64,000 nt of DNA from Bacteroidota bacterium (GTDB lineage: Bacteria; Bacteroidota; Bacteroidia; NS11-12g; UBA955): the NCBI GenBank assembly GCA_027488835.1, contig JAIYAW010000001.1, positions 424,254 through 488,253 on the forward strand, read 5' to 3'. Shown here in pieces: positions 51,531 through 60,386 of this stretch; position 1 is the first letter of the stretch; each line of letters opens with the position of its first letter. Position numbers and translations under genes: made by a program. The notes under the pieces are model-generated. The model searched no databases, had not been told where the DNA came from, and saw only the letters and a program-made list of their open reading frames with translations.

Positions 51531-52177
51531 AAATAATTACTACTAAAACTTATAATTTGCCACCTCGGCACCAAAAACGATCTGTGAACTCTCAAAAATG
51601 ATTTTGGCAAAATGGTTTCTTCTAATGATTTTAAAGTTTTAGTTGCTATGTATTTGCGGTTCAAAGTTACAACTTTTGAATAAGCTCCACTTGCCTCTAT
51701 GAAAATAATATCTTTCAGGGGAATCAAAATATTTTCCCCATTTTCTTTGATCAGGAAAGAATCTGTAGGATTTAAAGGATTAGGAATTCCAATTTGTAAG
51801 TTCAGTTTGAGAATTAATCGTGTTTTAAATTTGATAAATTCTGCTTCATCAATTGGCTTCAACAAATAATCAAAAACATTTGCACGAATTGCATTAATTG
51901 CATATTGTGAGTGGGCCGTTACAACCACCAAAATACACTCTTTAGATAATAAAGGAGCAATTTTAAGTCCGTCTTCGCCGCTCAACTCATAATCGGTAAA
52001 TACAATATTGGGACTAAAATTTAGCATAGCTTCTTTTGCTTCGTCAATTGATGAAACCATAACAATTTTATCAGCCAAATCATTCAAAAATTGTTCAACA
52101 TAATATTCCATCATCGTCCTACCCGATAATTCATCGTCTATGATGAGTATTTTAAGTTTAGATGATTTGTTATTCAT
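51461..52177 (-). CDS. LytTR-family response regulator
   Basis: KILIIDDELSGRTMMEYY receiver, IVFTDYELSGEDGL, C-terminal IPLKDIIFIEASGAYSKVVTLNRKYIATKTLKSLEETILPKSFLRVHRSFLV LytTR. Confidence 0.93.
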   Translation of the reverse strand: MNNKSSKLKILIIDDELSGRTMMEYYVEQFLNDLADKIVMVSSIDEAKEAMLNFSPNIVFTDYELSGEDGLKIAPLLSKECILVVVTAHSQYAINAIRANVFDYLLKPIDEAEFIKFKTRLILKLNLQIGIPNPLNPTDSFLIKENGENILIPLKDIIFIEASGAYSKVVTLNRKYIATKTLKSLEETILPKSFLRVHRSFLVPRWQIISFSSNYLCLQDGTHINLSKTGRKILQDSF

Positions 52178-52233
52178 ATAAATTATGAAGACAATTGGTT
52201 AGCAATTCTACTTTTGCTTAAATTTGGTGCAAA

Positions 52234-53100
52234 ATGATTAATTATTATCTAAAAAACAATCTCTTTTTTGTGAACGTATCAAAAAGCGGAGCAGAAATAC
52301 TTTCGGTTCATAATTTGATAAATAAAACCGAAATTTTATGGTCTCCAGATTTTCAATTTTGGAATAGAGTTTCACCGGTTTTATTTCCAATTGTAGGTAA
52401 ATTAATGAATAATTGTTTTAATGAAAATAAAAATAATTATTCAATGTTGCAACATGGATTTGCCAGAAACATGGAATTTGAAGTAATTCATCAAACAGAA
52501 AATTCCTTATCCATGCAATTGATTTCCAATGATGAAACACGATTTCAATATCCATTTGATTTTGTGCTAAAAATTTCGTATATTCTTTTAGAAAATTCCC
52601 TCGACATTCATTATTCTGTTACAAATTTATCAGCCGTTGAGATGCCATTTTCAATTGGGGCTCACCCAGGATTTGCAATAGAAAAACCCCTCAATCATTA
52701 CAAATTGGTATTCGATCAGCCGTTTACCGCAAACAGGCACTTGATTGAAGATGGATTGTATACGGGAGAAACCGCTCCTACAATGCAAAATACCCATGAA
52801 CTATTGCTTTCCGATGAACTCATTCAACACGATGCAGTTGTGTTTAAAAATGTACCCTTCTACCGTGTAACCCTTTGTGAATTAGACAATACCCCTGTGG
52901 TAACTGTGAGTAGTTCCGATTTTCCTCACTGGGGATTTTGGTCAAAGCCCGGTGCCCCGTTTTTTTGTATTGAGCCTTGGGCCGGACTTGCAGATTCTGT
53001 TGAAGCAACTGGTAATTTAAGAGACAAGGAAGGCATACATTTGTTAGAGCCCAATCAAACAAAACAGTTTTCTTACTCCATAGAAATGCCAACCAATTAA
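52234..53100 (+). CDS. Aldose 1-epimerase family protein
   Basis: NKTEILWSPDFQFWNRVSPVLFPIVGKL, MLQHGFARNMEFEV, MPFSIGAHPGFA, FFCIEPWAGLADS. Confidence 0.88.
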   Translation: MINYYLKNNLFFVNVSKSGAEILSVHNLINKTEILWSPDFQFWNRVSPVLFPIVGKLMNNCFNENKNNYSMLQHGFARNMEFEVIHQTENSLSMQLISNDETRFQYPFDFVLKISYILLENSLDIHYSVTNLSAVEMPFSIGAHPGFAIEKPLNHYKLVFDQPFTANRHLIEDGLYTGETAPTMQNTHELLLSDELIQHDAVVFKNVPFYRVTLCELDNTPVVTVSSSDFPHWGFWSKPGAPFFCIEPWAGLADSVEATGNLRDKEGIHLLEPNQTKQFSYSIEMPTN

Positions 53101-53145
53101 TTTGTTTTTCACTATAAATTCATCAGTTCTCACTAATTTTACAAA

Positions 53146-53577
53146 ATGAAACCAGAATATTATTTCTTTTTAGGAATGGGCATAATGATTACCTCTATCA
53201 TTGTTTCTAAAATTTTAAGTGAAAAAGGATTGAAAGTGTTGTCCAATGAAGAGAAAGGAATGTTGATTTCTAATTTCTCTAAAACGCGTATGGCGTCAGT
53301 GATAATTTTAATGTCAATCGTAATTATTTACCTAGTTGCCATGTATTCTGGTGCATCGGTTTGGCTTGAAAGCAGAAATATCAATCCAACGCTATCCTAT
53401 TTCGTTTTGATTGCACTTTATATCGTTATTTTGAGCACCTACACCTTAAAAAAACAACGTGAATTGGGATTGCCCAAAGAATACTTAGATGCACAAGTGA
53501 AATCGCAAATCGTTAGATTTGTTGGAATCGTTTCGTTGTGTATTGGCATGTATTTTTACTTCGGAACACTAAAGTAA
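53146..53577 (+). CDS. Hypothetical multi-TM membrane protein
   Basis: Four hydrophobic segments; no family recognised. Confidence 0.6.
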   Translation: MKPEYYFFLGMGIMITSIIVSKILSEKGLKVLSNEEKGMLISNFSKTRMASVIILMSIVIIYLVAMYSGASVWLESRNINPTLSYFVLIALYIVILSTYTLKKQRELGLPKEYLDAQVKSQIVRFVGIVSLCIGMYFYFGTLK

Positions 53578-54546
53578 TTCAAAGCTTTTTACCCGATTGA
53601 TTTTGCCGTTTTCGGTGTGAATCAATTTTTCCAAAATAAATATTTCTTTGGGCTTGTAATACCCATTTGAAAAATTCCAATTTTGAGGAATATTCTTTTC
53701 AATTGTAACCAAAACTAACTTTTGACCCAAAATTTCATCGGGCATGTTCCAGCAAAAGAAAGCATCGCTCGGCCAATTTGTTTGCTTTTGAATTTCAGAT
53801 TCAACCGTTTCTAATTGAATCTTAAGTCCGCCAGAATTAATCGTAAAATCGGTTCTTCCAACCCATATAAATTGTGAATCGTTGATCATTTCAACAATAT
53901 CGTTGGTTTGAATCCATTCGTTATCCGTAATAAAATTCCTCACTTTCAATGCACCCACTTCGTTTTGCGTAATTTCGGTGTTTGGCAATACCTCGTAAAT
54001 CTGATTGCCAAGCAGACGTCCCGCAAAATGAGAATAAGTTTCCGTCATTCCAAATGTGTGAAACCAGCGGGTGTCGGGGTAGTTTTCGAGCAACGTTTTT
54101 TCTATTTCGGGGGACATTGAACCGCCACCAATGAGTACAGTGTGAAACTGATGCATTACCTCTTTGCTAATTTCATGGTTCAAAATATGCCACAATTGCA
54201 TGGGGGTAAATGATGCAATTTGAGCTGGACCTCTGTAATCTAACAAAGGATTGGCACTTGCTTCAACTACGTCAACAGGAGAGTGCCAAACGGCACTTCT
54301 AACCAATTGCATAAAACCACCCACTTTGGATACTGGCAAACAACATAGTTGATATTTGTTGATTGTCCTTTTTAAAAATGCTTCTTTGGTGTTGTTGGCG
54401 CTCCAAATCAATTTGTCTTTTTCAAGAATAATTTTCTTGGGTTCGCCGGTACTTCCTGAAGTAGTAAGTTCAAATTGGGTTTTATCGTTTTCCCATCCCT
54501 CAAAAAAGAGCTGAGCAAGATTTTCATTTGAATTATCCGAAGGCAT
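53569..54546 (-). CDS. menE: Short AMP-binding enzyme, probable O-succinylbenzoate-CoA ligase
   Basis: FELTTSGSTGEPKKIILEK A3 motif, TRWFHTFGMTETYSHFAGR, FIWVGRTDFTINSGGLKIQLETVE. Confidence 0.7.
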   Translation of the reverse strand: MPSDNSNENLAQLFFEGWENDKTQFELTTSGSTGEPKKIILEKDKLIWSANNTKEAFLKRTINKYQLCCLPVSKVGGFMQLVRSAVWHSPVDVVEASANPLLDYRGPAQIASFTPMQLWHILNHEISKEVMHQFHTVLIGGGSMSPEIEKTLLENYPDTRWFHTFGMTETYSHFAGRLLGNQIYEVLPNTEITQNEVGALKVRNFITDNEWIQTNDIVEMINDSQFIWVGRTDFTINSGGLKIQLETVESEIQKQTNWPSDAFFCWNMPDEILGQKLVLVTIEKNIPQNWNFSNGYYKPKEIFILEKLIHTENGKINRVKSFELL

Positions 54547-55831
54547 ATTCTTTGAGCAAAGATACGCATTGTTCTATTTCATGCTCGGTATTGTAGTAAT
54601 GGGTAGAAATTCTGATGTTGTCGAGTCCGTTTTCAGCCACATGTCGCAATATCATTTGCTTTGACCTGGCGTAGTTTACAAAGCCAATATTCGGATTGTC
54701 CTTCTTGGAATTTTTAATTCTAAAGCCAATTTGTGCACCTCGAGAACGGTCTTCGGTTGGTGTGAGCATTTCTATGCCATCGCCAATTTCTAACAATGCA
54801 TTTTGTAGCTTTTGGGCCAAATATTTCACCCGATTTTCAATGCGAGCTGGACCAATTTTGGAATAAAATTCCAAAGATTTTAAGGCACCTACATATAAGG
54901 GACCACAAAAAGTTCCATAACTGTATCGTCCTGTAGAATCTACCAAAGGACCCATACTTGGTGGAGTGGCTCTCATATTGAACTCGCCTGCGCTGTAGGC
55001 CGCAACATGATAAATTTTGGTTTGCTGAATTTTTTGCTGTGCAATGTAAAGCCAACCTGTTCCAATTGGGCCCAAAACCCACTTGTGAAAACAACCTGCA
55101 TAATAATCGCAGCCAATGTCCTTCACATTGAATTGTATCATTCCCAGCGGGTGGGCTCCGTCAATGCAACTGATAATGTTTTTGCTTCTCGCCAAATCGC
55201 AGATTTCTTTTACGGGTAAAATTTGACCAATGGTGCAAGGAATATGCGGTACCGCAATGGCTTTGGTTTTCTTGGTGATGGCGGTATTTAGGTTATTGAG
55301 GGTTTCTTCGGCGGTTTTACCAAGAACAAAAGTTTTAATCACAATGCCATCCACTTTTGCGCGGTGTAACCAGGCCAAACATCCCCCAACATGTTCATGT
55401 TCGGTTAAAATAACCTCATCGCCACGTTTCAAATCCAAACCCCAACAAATGTGGTTAATGCCCTCACTCACATTTTTGGTGATGCCAATTTCTTTGGGAT
55501 CAGCGCCAATGATACTTGCAAGCATTTTTTCTAAATCGTCGCTGTGGTGCGGATATTCTGCTTTTTCGGCAATGGTTTCAAAGCTATTTTGAACTGCATT
55601 CAAAACGGGGTAGGGCGTAATTCCCATAGTGCCATTGTTCAAGAAAATGCGGTCGTTACCCAATGGAAACATGCTTCTAACGGTTGCCCAATCGAAATTG
55701 TCAGTTTGGTCAAGTTGCGCCAAAGAACCCATATCATTGAGTTGTGCTTCAATAATTTGTGAATTGGCAGCCTTTAAATTGGTAGCAGCAAAAAGTCCTG
55801 TTCCAATGGTTAAAAACGATTTTCTTTTCAT
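54533..55831 (-). CDS. Class V aminotransferase with N-terminal signal-like sequence (isopenicillin N epimerase-like)
   Basis: MKRKSFLTIGTGLFAATNL; FLNNGTMGITPYPVL, ISCIDGAHPLGMIQFNVKDIGCDYYAGCFHKWVLGPIGTGWLYI. Confidence 0.85.
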   Translation of the reverse strand: MKRKSFLTIGTGLFAATNLKAANSQIIEAQLNDMGSLAQLDQTDNFDWATVRSMFPLGNDRIFLNNGTMGITPYPVLNAVQNSFETIAEKAEYPHHSDDLEKMLASIIGADPKEIGITKNVSEGINHICWGLDLKRGDEVILTEHEHVGGCLAWLHRAKVDGIVIKTFVLGKTAEETLNNLNTAITKKTKAIAVPHIPCTIGQILPVKEICDLARSKNIISCIDGAHPLGMIQFNVKDIGCDYYAGCFHKWVLGPIGTGWLYIAQQKIQQTKIYHVAAYSAGEFNMRATPPSMGPLVDSTGRYSYGTFCGPLYVGALKSLEFYSKIGPARIENRVKYLAQKLQNALLEIGDGIEMLTPTEDRSRGAQIGFRIKNSKKDNPNIGFVNYARSKQMILRHVAENGLDNIRISTHYYNTEHEIEQCVSLLKEYAFG

Positions 55832-55976
55832 GGTAAATAAATTTGAACTTGCATTTTACAAAATCTTTATGAAAACTGCTATATGTTATCGAAATAATTG
55901 GTTGAGTATGCCATTTTATCAAAAAATTATTCCTTTTCATTGCCTATTTTTGCATTTTTACACATTGTAAGAAAGT

Positions 55977-57059
55977 ATGAAGGTACTAGGAATAATGAGT
56001 GGCACAAGCATGGATGGCATTGATTTGGCGTTGTGCGATGTGCAGCAAAATGGCGACCAATGGTCGGTGAATATAGACAGCGCAATCACTGTGCCCTACA
56101 ACGAAACTTGGCGCGTTCGATTGTCGCAATTGAAATATCAAAATTCAGAAGTGTTTGTAAAAACAGATGTGTTTTACGGCCGCTATTTGGGAGAGTTGGC
56201 CAAAGGCTTCGCCCAAGAAACAGGCAAACAAATTGACCTGGTTGCTTCACACGGACATACCATTTTTCACGATCCACAGAACTGGATAACCAGCCAAATT
56301 GGCGATGGTGCAACGTTGGCCGCGACGGCTGGAATTCCAGCAGTTACCAATTTTCGCCGTGGCGATGTGGCATTGGGTGGACAAGGTGCGCCGTTGGTGG
56401 GACTTGGTGACGATTTGCTGTTTCCAGATTACGACTATTGTTTGAATTTGGGTGGATTTTGTAATATCTCAGCAAAACACAACGGCAAACGCATTGCCTT
56501 CGACATTGCTCCTTGCAATATTATTTTGAACCGTTTGGCCCGTGAACGAAACTTGAAATACGACGAAGACGGCAAAATTGCTGAAAATGGAAATATCATT
56601 TATCCGTTGTTGCATGCCTTAAACGACATCCCTTACTATAAAAATAACTATCCAAAAAGCTTGGGAAGAGAATGGATTAATAAAAACTTTTGGCATTTGG
56701 TGAGAGATTATGACGATCAACCCCTAGAAGATCGCATGAAAACTTTGGTGATGCACATTGCAACACAAATTGCCATAGCCTTAGACCGAATTGCCGAAAA
56801 AGATTTGCAAGAAACGCGAATTTTGGTTACCGGTGGCGGTGCTTTGAATCAAGTATTGGTAGATTTTATCAAGTCTGAAACAGAAGCCCAAGTGGTGGTG
56901 CCCGATGAACAATTGGTAAACTACAAAGAAGCCATGATTTTTGCCTTGTTGGGTGCCATGCGTGCCAAAAACATTTGCAATACCTTGCCCAATGCAACCG
57001 GAGCGAAACAGGCTTTTGTTGGGGGTTCTTTAGACGGAGATTTTTCGAAATTAATTTAA
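55977..57059 (+). CDS. anmK: Anhydro-N-acetylmuramic acid kinase
   Basis: LGIMSGTSMDGIDLALCD, SHGHTIFHDP, ILVTGGGALNQVL. Confidence 0.93.
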   Translation: MKVLGIMSGTSMDGIDLALCDVQQNGDQWSVNIDSAITVPYNETWRVRLSQLKYQNSEVFVKTDVFYGRYLGELAKGFAQETGKQIDLVASHGHTIFHDPQNWITSQIGDGATLAATAGIPAVTNFRRGDVALGGQGAPLVGLGDDLLFPDYDYCLNLGGFCNISAKHNGKRIAFDIAPCNIILNRLARERNLKYDEDGKIAENGNIIYPLLHALNDIPYYKNNYPKSLGREWINKNFWHLVRDYDDQPLEDRMKTLVMHIATQIAIALDRIAEKDLQETRILVTGGGALNQVLVDFIKSETEAQVVVPDEQLVNYKEAMIFALLGAMRAKNICNTLPNATGAKQAFVGGSLDGDFSKLI

Positions 57060-57068
57060 AATATACAC

Positions 57069-58304
57069 GTGAAATTAGATCAGTTAATACAGAAATTTGA
57101 GGGAAAACAACCAGAAATTGTTTTCGCTTGGAAAGATGCCGAAACAGAGGCGGAAGGTTGGATTGTTATCAATTCATTAAGAAACGGTGCTGCTGGTGGT
57201 GGAACCAGAATGCGTAAAGGATTAAACCAACGCGAAGTGGAAAGCCTTGCAAAAACCATGGAAGTGAAATTCACGGTTGCCGGCCCTCCAATTGGTGGTG
57301 CCAAGTCTGGTATCAATTTCGATCCTGCTGATCCACGTAAAAAAGGGGTTTTAGAACGCTGGTACAAAGCCGTTCGACCACTTTTGAAAAACTATTACGG
57401 TACAGGTGGCGATTTAAACGTGGATGAAATTCACGAAGTAATTCCAATGACAGCCGCTTTGGGTGTGTTACATCCCCAAGAAGGTGTTGTTGCAGGACAC
57501 TTAACACAATACACTCCAGAAGATAAATTAAAGGCAATTTCTCGTTTGCAAAAAGGAGTTTTGTTGCCAATTACCGATGAGCGTTTGAGTCCAGATGTTG
57601 CCAAAGAATTAACCATAGCCGACATGATTACCGGTTGGGGTGTTGCCGAAGGTGTTCGTCACTATTACGAAGTGTATGGTGGATTCATGAACAACAAATT
57701 GGCAATTATTCAAGGTTGGGGTAATGTTGCTGCGGCAGCTGCTTTCTACTTAACCAAATACGGTGTTCGTATTGGAGGGATCATTGACAGAAATAGCGGT
57801 ATTATCAATAAAAATGGGTTGGGACATGAAGAAATTTTAGAATTGTTCTTAACCCGTGATGGCAATTCATTGAATACGCCAAACATGATGACATTTGAAG
57901 AGGTGAATGCCCAAATTTGGGATTTGCCAGCTGAAATATTTATTCCAGGTGCTGCCAGTCGTTTGGTAACCGAAGACCAAGTAAATCGCATGGCGAAATC
58001 GGGGATCGAAGTGGTTTCTTGTGGTGCAAACGTTCCGTTTGCCGATGAAGAAATTTTCATGGGACCAATTTCTCGCCTTGCCGACAGTCAATTTGCTGTG
58101 ATTCCAGATTTCATTGCAAACTGTGGAATGGCGCGTGTATTTGCCTATTTGATGAAACAAGATGCCGAAGTAACCGACGTTGCCATTTTCAAAGACGTAA
58201 GCAACATCATCCGTTCTAGCATCATGCGCGTGCACCAATTCAATCCAAAAACCACTGGCCTCAGCGCCAAGGCGTTGGAAATGAGTTTGACAGATCTTGT
58301 GTAG
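57069..58304 (+). CDS. Glu/Leu/Phe/Val dehydrogenase
   Basis: GGGTRMRKGLNQREVESLAKTMEVKFTVAGPPIGGAKSGINFDP, GGDLNVDE, IIQGWGNVAAAAAFYLTKYG. GTG start. Confidence 0.92.
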   Translation: MKLDQLIQKFEGKQPEIVFAWKDAETEAEGWIVINSLRNGAAGGGTRMRKGLNQREVESLAKTMEVKFTVAGPPIGGAKSGINFDPADPRKKGVLERWYKAVRPLLKNYYGTGGDLNVDEIHEVIPMTAALGVLHPQEGVVAGHLTQYTPEDKLKAISRLQKGVLLPITDERLSPDVAKELTIADMITGWGVAEGVRHYYEVYGGFMNNKLAIIQGWGNVAAAAAFYLTKYGVRIGGIIDRNSGIINKNGLGHEEILELFLTRDGNSLNTPNMMTFEEVNAQIWDLPAEIFIPGAASRLVTEDQVNRMAKSGIEVVSCGANVPFADEEIFMGPISRLADSQFAVIPDFIANCGMARVFAYLMKQDAEVTDVAIFKDVSNIIRSSIMRVHQFNPKTTGLSAKALEMSLTDLV

Positions 58305-58313
58305 GAATACTAA

Positions 58314-58373
58314 GGTTTATAAAAGTTTATAAGGGTTTATAAAAGTTTATGAGGGTTTATAAAGGTTGATAAA
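58314..58373 (+). repeat. Left repeat array: three 20-bp units ggtttataaaagtttataag
   Basis: ggtttataaaagtttataag / ggtttataaaagtttatgag / ggtttataaaggttgataaa read directly. Confidence 0.9.
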
Positions 58374-58386
58374 CGATGAACAAAAT

Positions 58387-58423
58387 AAAAGGTAGTGCTG
58401 AAATTTCAACACTGCCTTTTTTT
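58387..58423 (+). terminator. Terminator hairpin, plus-strand T-tract
   Basis: aaaaggtagtgctgaaatttcaacactgccttttttt; 13-bp stem with one mismatch. Confidence 0.75.
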
Positions 58424-58802
58424 AAATAGTTTTCGCACTAGCACTTAATGTGTACTTTGATAATGAGTTTACCTGAAATGTTATAATTTGGATGTATTTA
58501 CGGGTTTCTAAATACGAATACGAATCAACAAATTCAATTTCATTTGCGATAATAAGTTGATTCAACAATTCAAAGGAACTTGAAATTGCATATTGATAAA
58601 ATCGGGCTTGTTCTTTTCCTAATTTTCTGCCACATCCTTCGGCAATATTAGATGCAATTGATATTGCAGCCCTTCTCATCTGGTTTGTTAGGCCATTCAT
58701 TTCTGAATGCGGAAATTTACCTGTGATTTTATAAATGGATTTGCAAAGTTTATTCGCGTTTTGCCAAGCCTCAAGTTTTTCAAATGAATATATGTATTTT
58801 AT
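58422..58802 (-). CDS. Four-helix-bundle protein (S23/Avd-like); canonical start codon apparently missing
   Basis: The frame is open well upstream of the listed M (58700): (ATA)KYIYSFEKLEAWQNANKLCKSIYKITGKFPHSEMNGLTNQMRRAAISIASNIAEGCGRKLGKEQARFYQYAISSSFELLNQLIIANEIEF... matches the four-helix-bundle family. Confidence 0.8.
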   Translation of the reverse strand: MKYIYSFEKLEAWQNANKLCKSIYKITGKFPHSEMNGLTNQMRRAAISIASNIAEGCGRKLGKEQARFYQYAISSSFELLNQLIIANEIEFVDSYSYLETRKYIQIITFQVNSLSKYTLSASAKTI

Positions 58803-58860
58803 CTTGATTGGAATTACCCTTTTATATTATATTTCCCCCATAAATTATGATATAATAAAT

Positions 58861-59064
58861 GTTTATAAACGATTATTTTCTATTTAACAATTCCCGAAAC
58901 CCTTATAAACTTTTATAAACGCTCTATAAACTTTTATAAACCTTCCTATTCCCTTAAAAAATGTTTATAAACGATTATTTTATTTTTAACTATGTCAAAA
59001 ACCCTTATAAACTTTTATAAACGCTCTATAAACTTTTATAAACCTTCTTATTTCCTTAATTTTG
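58861..59064 (+). repeat. Right repeat array: two 102-bp tandem units
   Basis: Units 58861-58962 and 58963-59064 each begin gtttataaacgattatttt and contain the identical block cccttataaacttttataaacgctctataaacttttataaaccttc. Confidence 0.92.
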
Positions 59065-59068
59065 ACCT

Positions 59069-60292
59069 ATGAACCTAGAACACCGTTTCTGCAATTATGT
59101 GAAAATTGATACGCAAAGTGATCCTGAGTCAACTACGTTTCCGAGTACCGAAAAACAAAAAGATTTGAGTAGGGTTTTGGTGGCCGAATTGTTGGAAATG
59201 GGATTAACCGATGCGCATTTAGATGAGTTTGGTTATGTGTATGCTACGTTGCCGTCGAATGTAAATAAAAAAGTGCCTGTAATTTGCTTTTGCTCTCATG
59301 TTGATACCTCTCCAGATTGCACTGGGGCCAATGTGAAACCCATTGTGCATAGAAATTATCAAGGACAAGACATAGTGCTTCCCGACGATACTTCTCAGGT
59401 AATTAAACCATCGGAACACCCATATTTGTTAGAAAGAATTGGTGACGATATTGTTACCGCTTCGGGTACAACCCTTTTGGGAGCTGATGATAAAGCAGGC
59501 GTTGCCGTGATTATGGATTTCGTTCAAAAAATGGTTCAAAATCCGAATATCCCTCATGGCGATATTAAAATTTTATTTACCCCAGATGAGGAAATTGGAC
59601 ATGGGGTAGATCATGTAAATATTGAAAAATTAGGGGCCGATTATGGCTATACCCTCGATGCAGGTGAGCGCGGTTGCTACGAAGATGAAACGTTTAGCGC
59701 CGATGGTGCAACAGTGAATTTTTATGGAATTTCTGCCCATCCTGGTTATGCCAAAGATAAGTTGGTGAATGCGTTGAAAATTGCTGGCGATTTTTTAAGC
59801 CGTTTGCCAAAGAATGAATGGAGTCCTGAAACCACGTCTGATCGTGAGGGATTTGTTCACCCGGTTACCATGGGTGGCGGTGCCGAGCATGCCTATGTAA
59901 AATTCATTGTGAGGGACTTTATTACAGCGAATTTGGCAGAGCACGAAGCAAAGTTGAAGTCGTTGATGGAGGCTACAGTAGCTGATTATCCGGGAGCAAC
60001 AGCAAGTATGGAAGTGGCTGAGCAATATCGCAATATGAAAGATGTGGTTCAATTGACACCTGAAATTTCTGAATATGCAATCAAGGCAATTGAAATGGCT
60101 GGTATGACGCCACAGTTAACGAGTGCACGCGGCGGAACCGATGGTAGCAGATTGAGCTTCATGGGATTGCCTTGTCCGAATATTTTCACTGGTGAAATGG
60201 CATTTCATGGAAAGCACGAATATGTGAGCGTTCAAGACATGGAAAAAGCGAGTGAGGTATTGGTACATTTGAGCGGTTTGTGGGCACAATAG
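59069..60292 (+). CDS. pepT: Peptidase T
   Basis: FCNYVKIDTQSDPESTTFPSTEKQKDLSRVL, CSHVDTSPDCTGANVKP, TLLGADDKAGVAVIMD, FTPDEEIGHGVDH. Confidence 0.95.
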   Translation: MNLEHRFCNYVKIDTQSDPESTTFPSTEKQKDLSRVLVAELLEMGLTDAHLDEFGYVYATLPSNVNKKVPVICFCSHVDTSPDCTGANVKPIVHRNYQGQDIVLPDDTSQVIKPSEHPYLLERIGDDIVTASGTTLLGADDKAGVAVIMDFVQKMVQNPNIPHGDIKILFTPDEEIGHGVDHVNIEKLGADYGYTLDAGERGCYEDETFSADGATVNFYGISAHPGYAKDKLVNALKIAGDFLSRLPKNEWSPETTSDREGFVHPVTMGGGAEHAYVKFIVRDFITANLAEHEAKLKSLMEATVADYPGATASMEVAEQYRNMKDVVQLTPEISEYAIKAIEMAGMTPQLTSARGGTDGSRLSFMGLPCPNIFTGEMAFHGKHEYVSVQDMEKASEVLVHLSGLWAQ

Positions 60293-60327
60293 AACAAAGA
60301 ATTAATTTTGCCATCCCGACATATTAT

Positions 60328-60357
60328 AAAAAGGCCTCTGATGTATCTGGGGCCTTT
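60328..60357. terminator. Terminator after pepT
   Basis: aaaaaggcctctgatgtatctggggccttt. Confidence 0.75.
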
Positions 60358-60386
60358 GTTGTATAGAGTTGTTTACAGTGGCGAAA

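Larger units (their letters stand above)
58314..59044. mobile_element. Candidate repeat-bounded element carrying the four-helix-bundle gene
   Basis: Left array ggtttataaaagtttataagggtttataaaagtttat and the reverse complement of the right array ggtttataaaagtttatagagcgtttataaaagtttataagg are inverted copies. No transposase present. Confidence 0.45.

Noticed and set aside
55007-55970. Plus-strand ORFs antisense to the class V aminotransferase
   Set aside because: Shadow frames of a confidently identified gene.
58314-59064. CRISPR array
   Set aside because: Repeats are short, AT-rich and partly palindromic, with 0-10 bp spacing and no unique ~30-bp spacers. No cas genes nearby.
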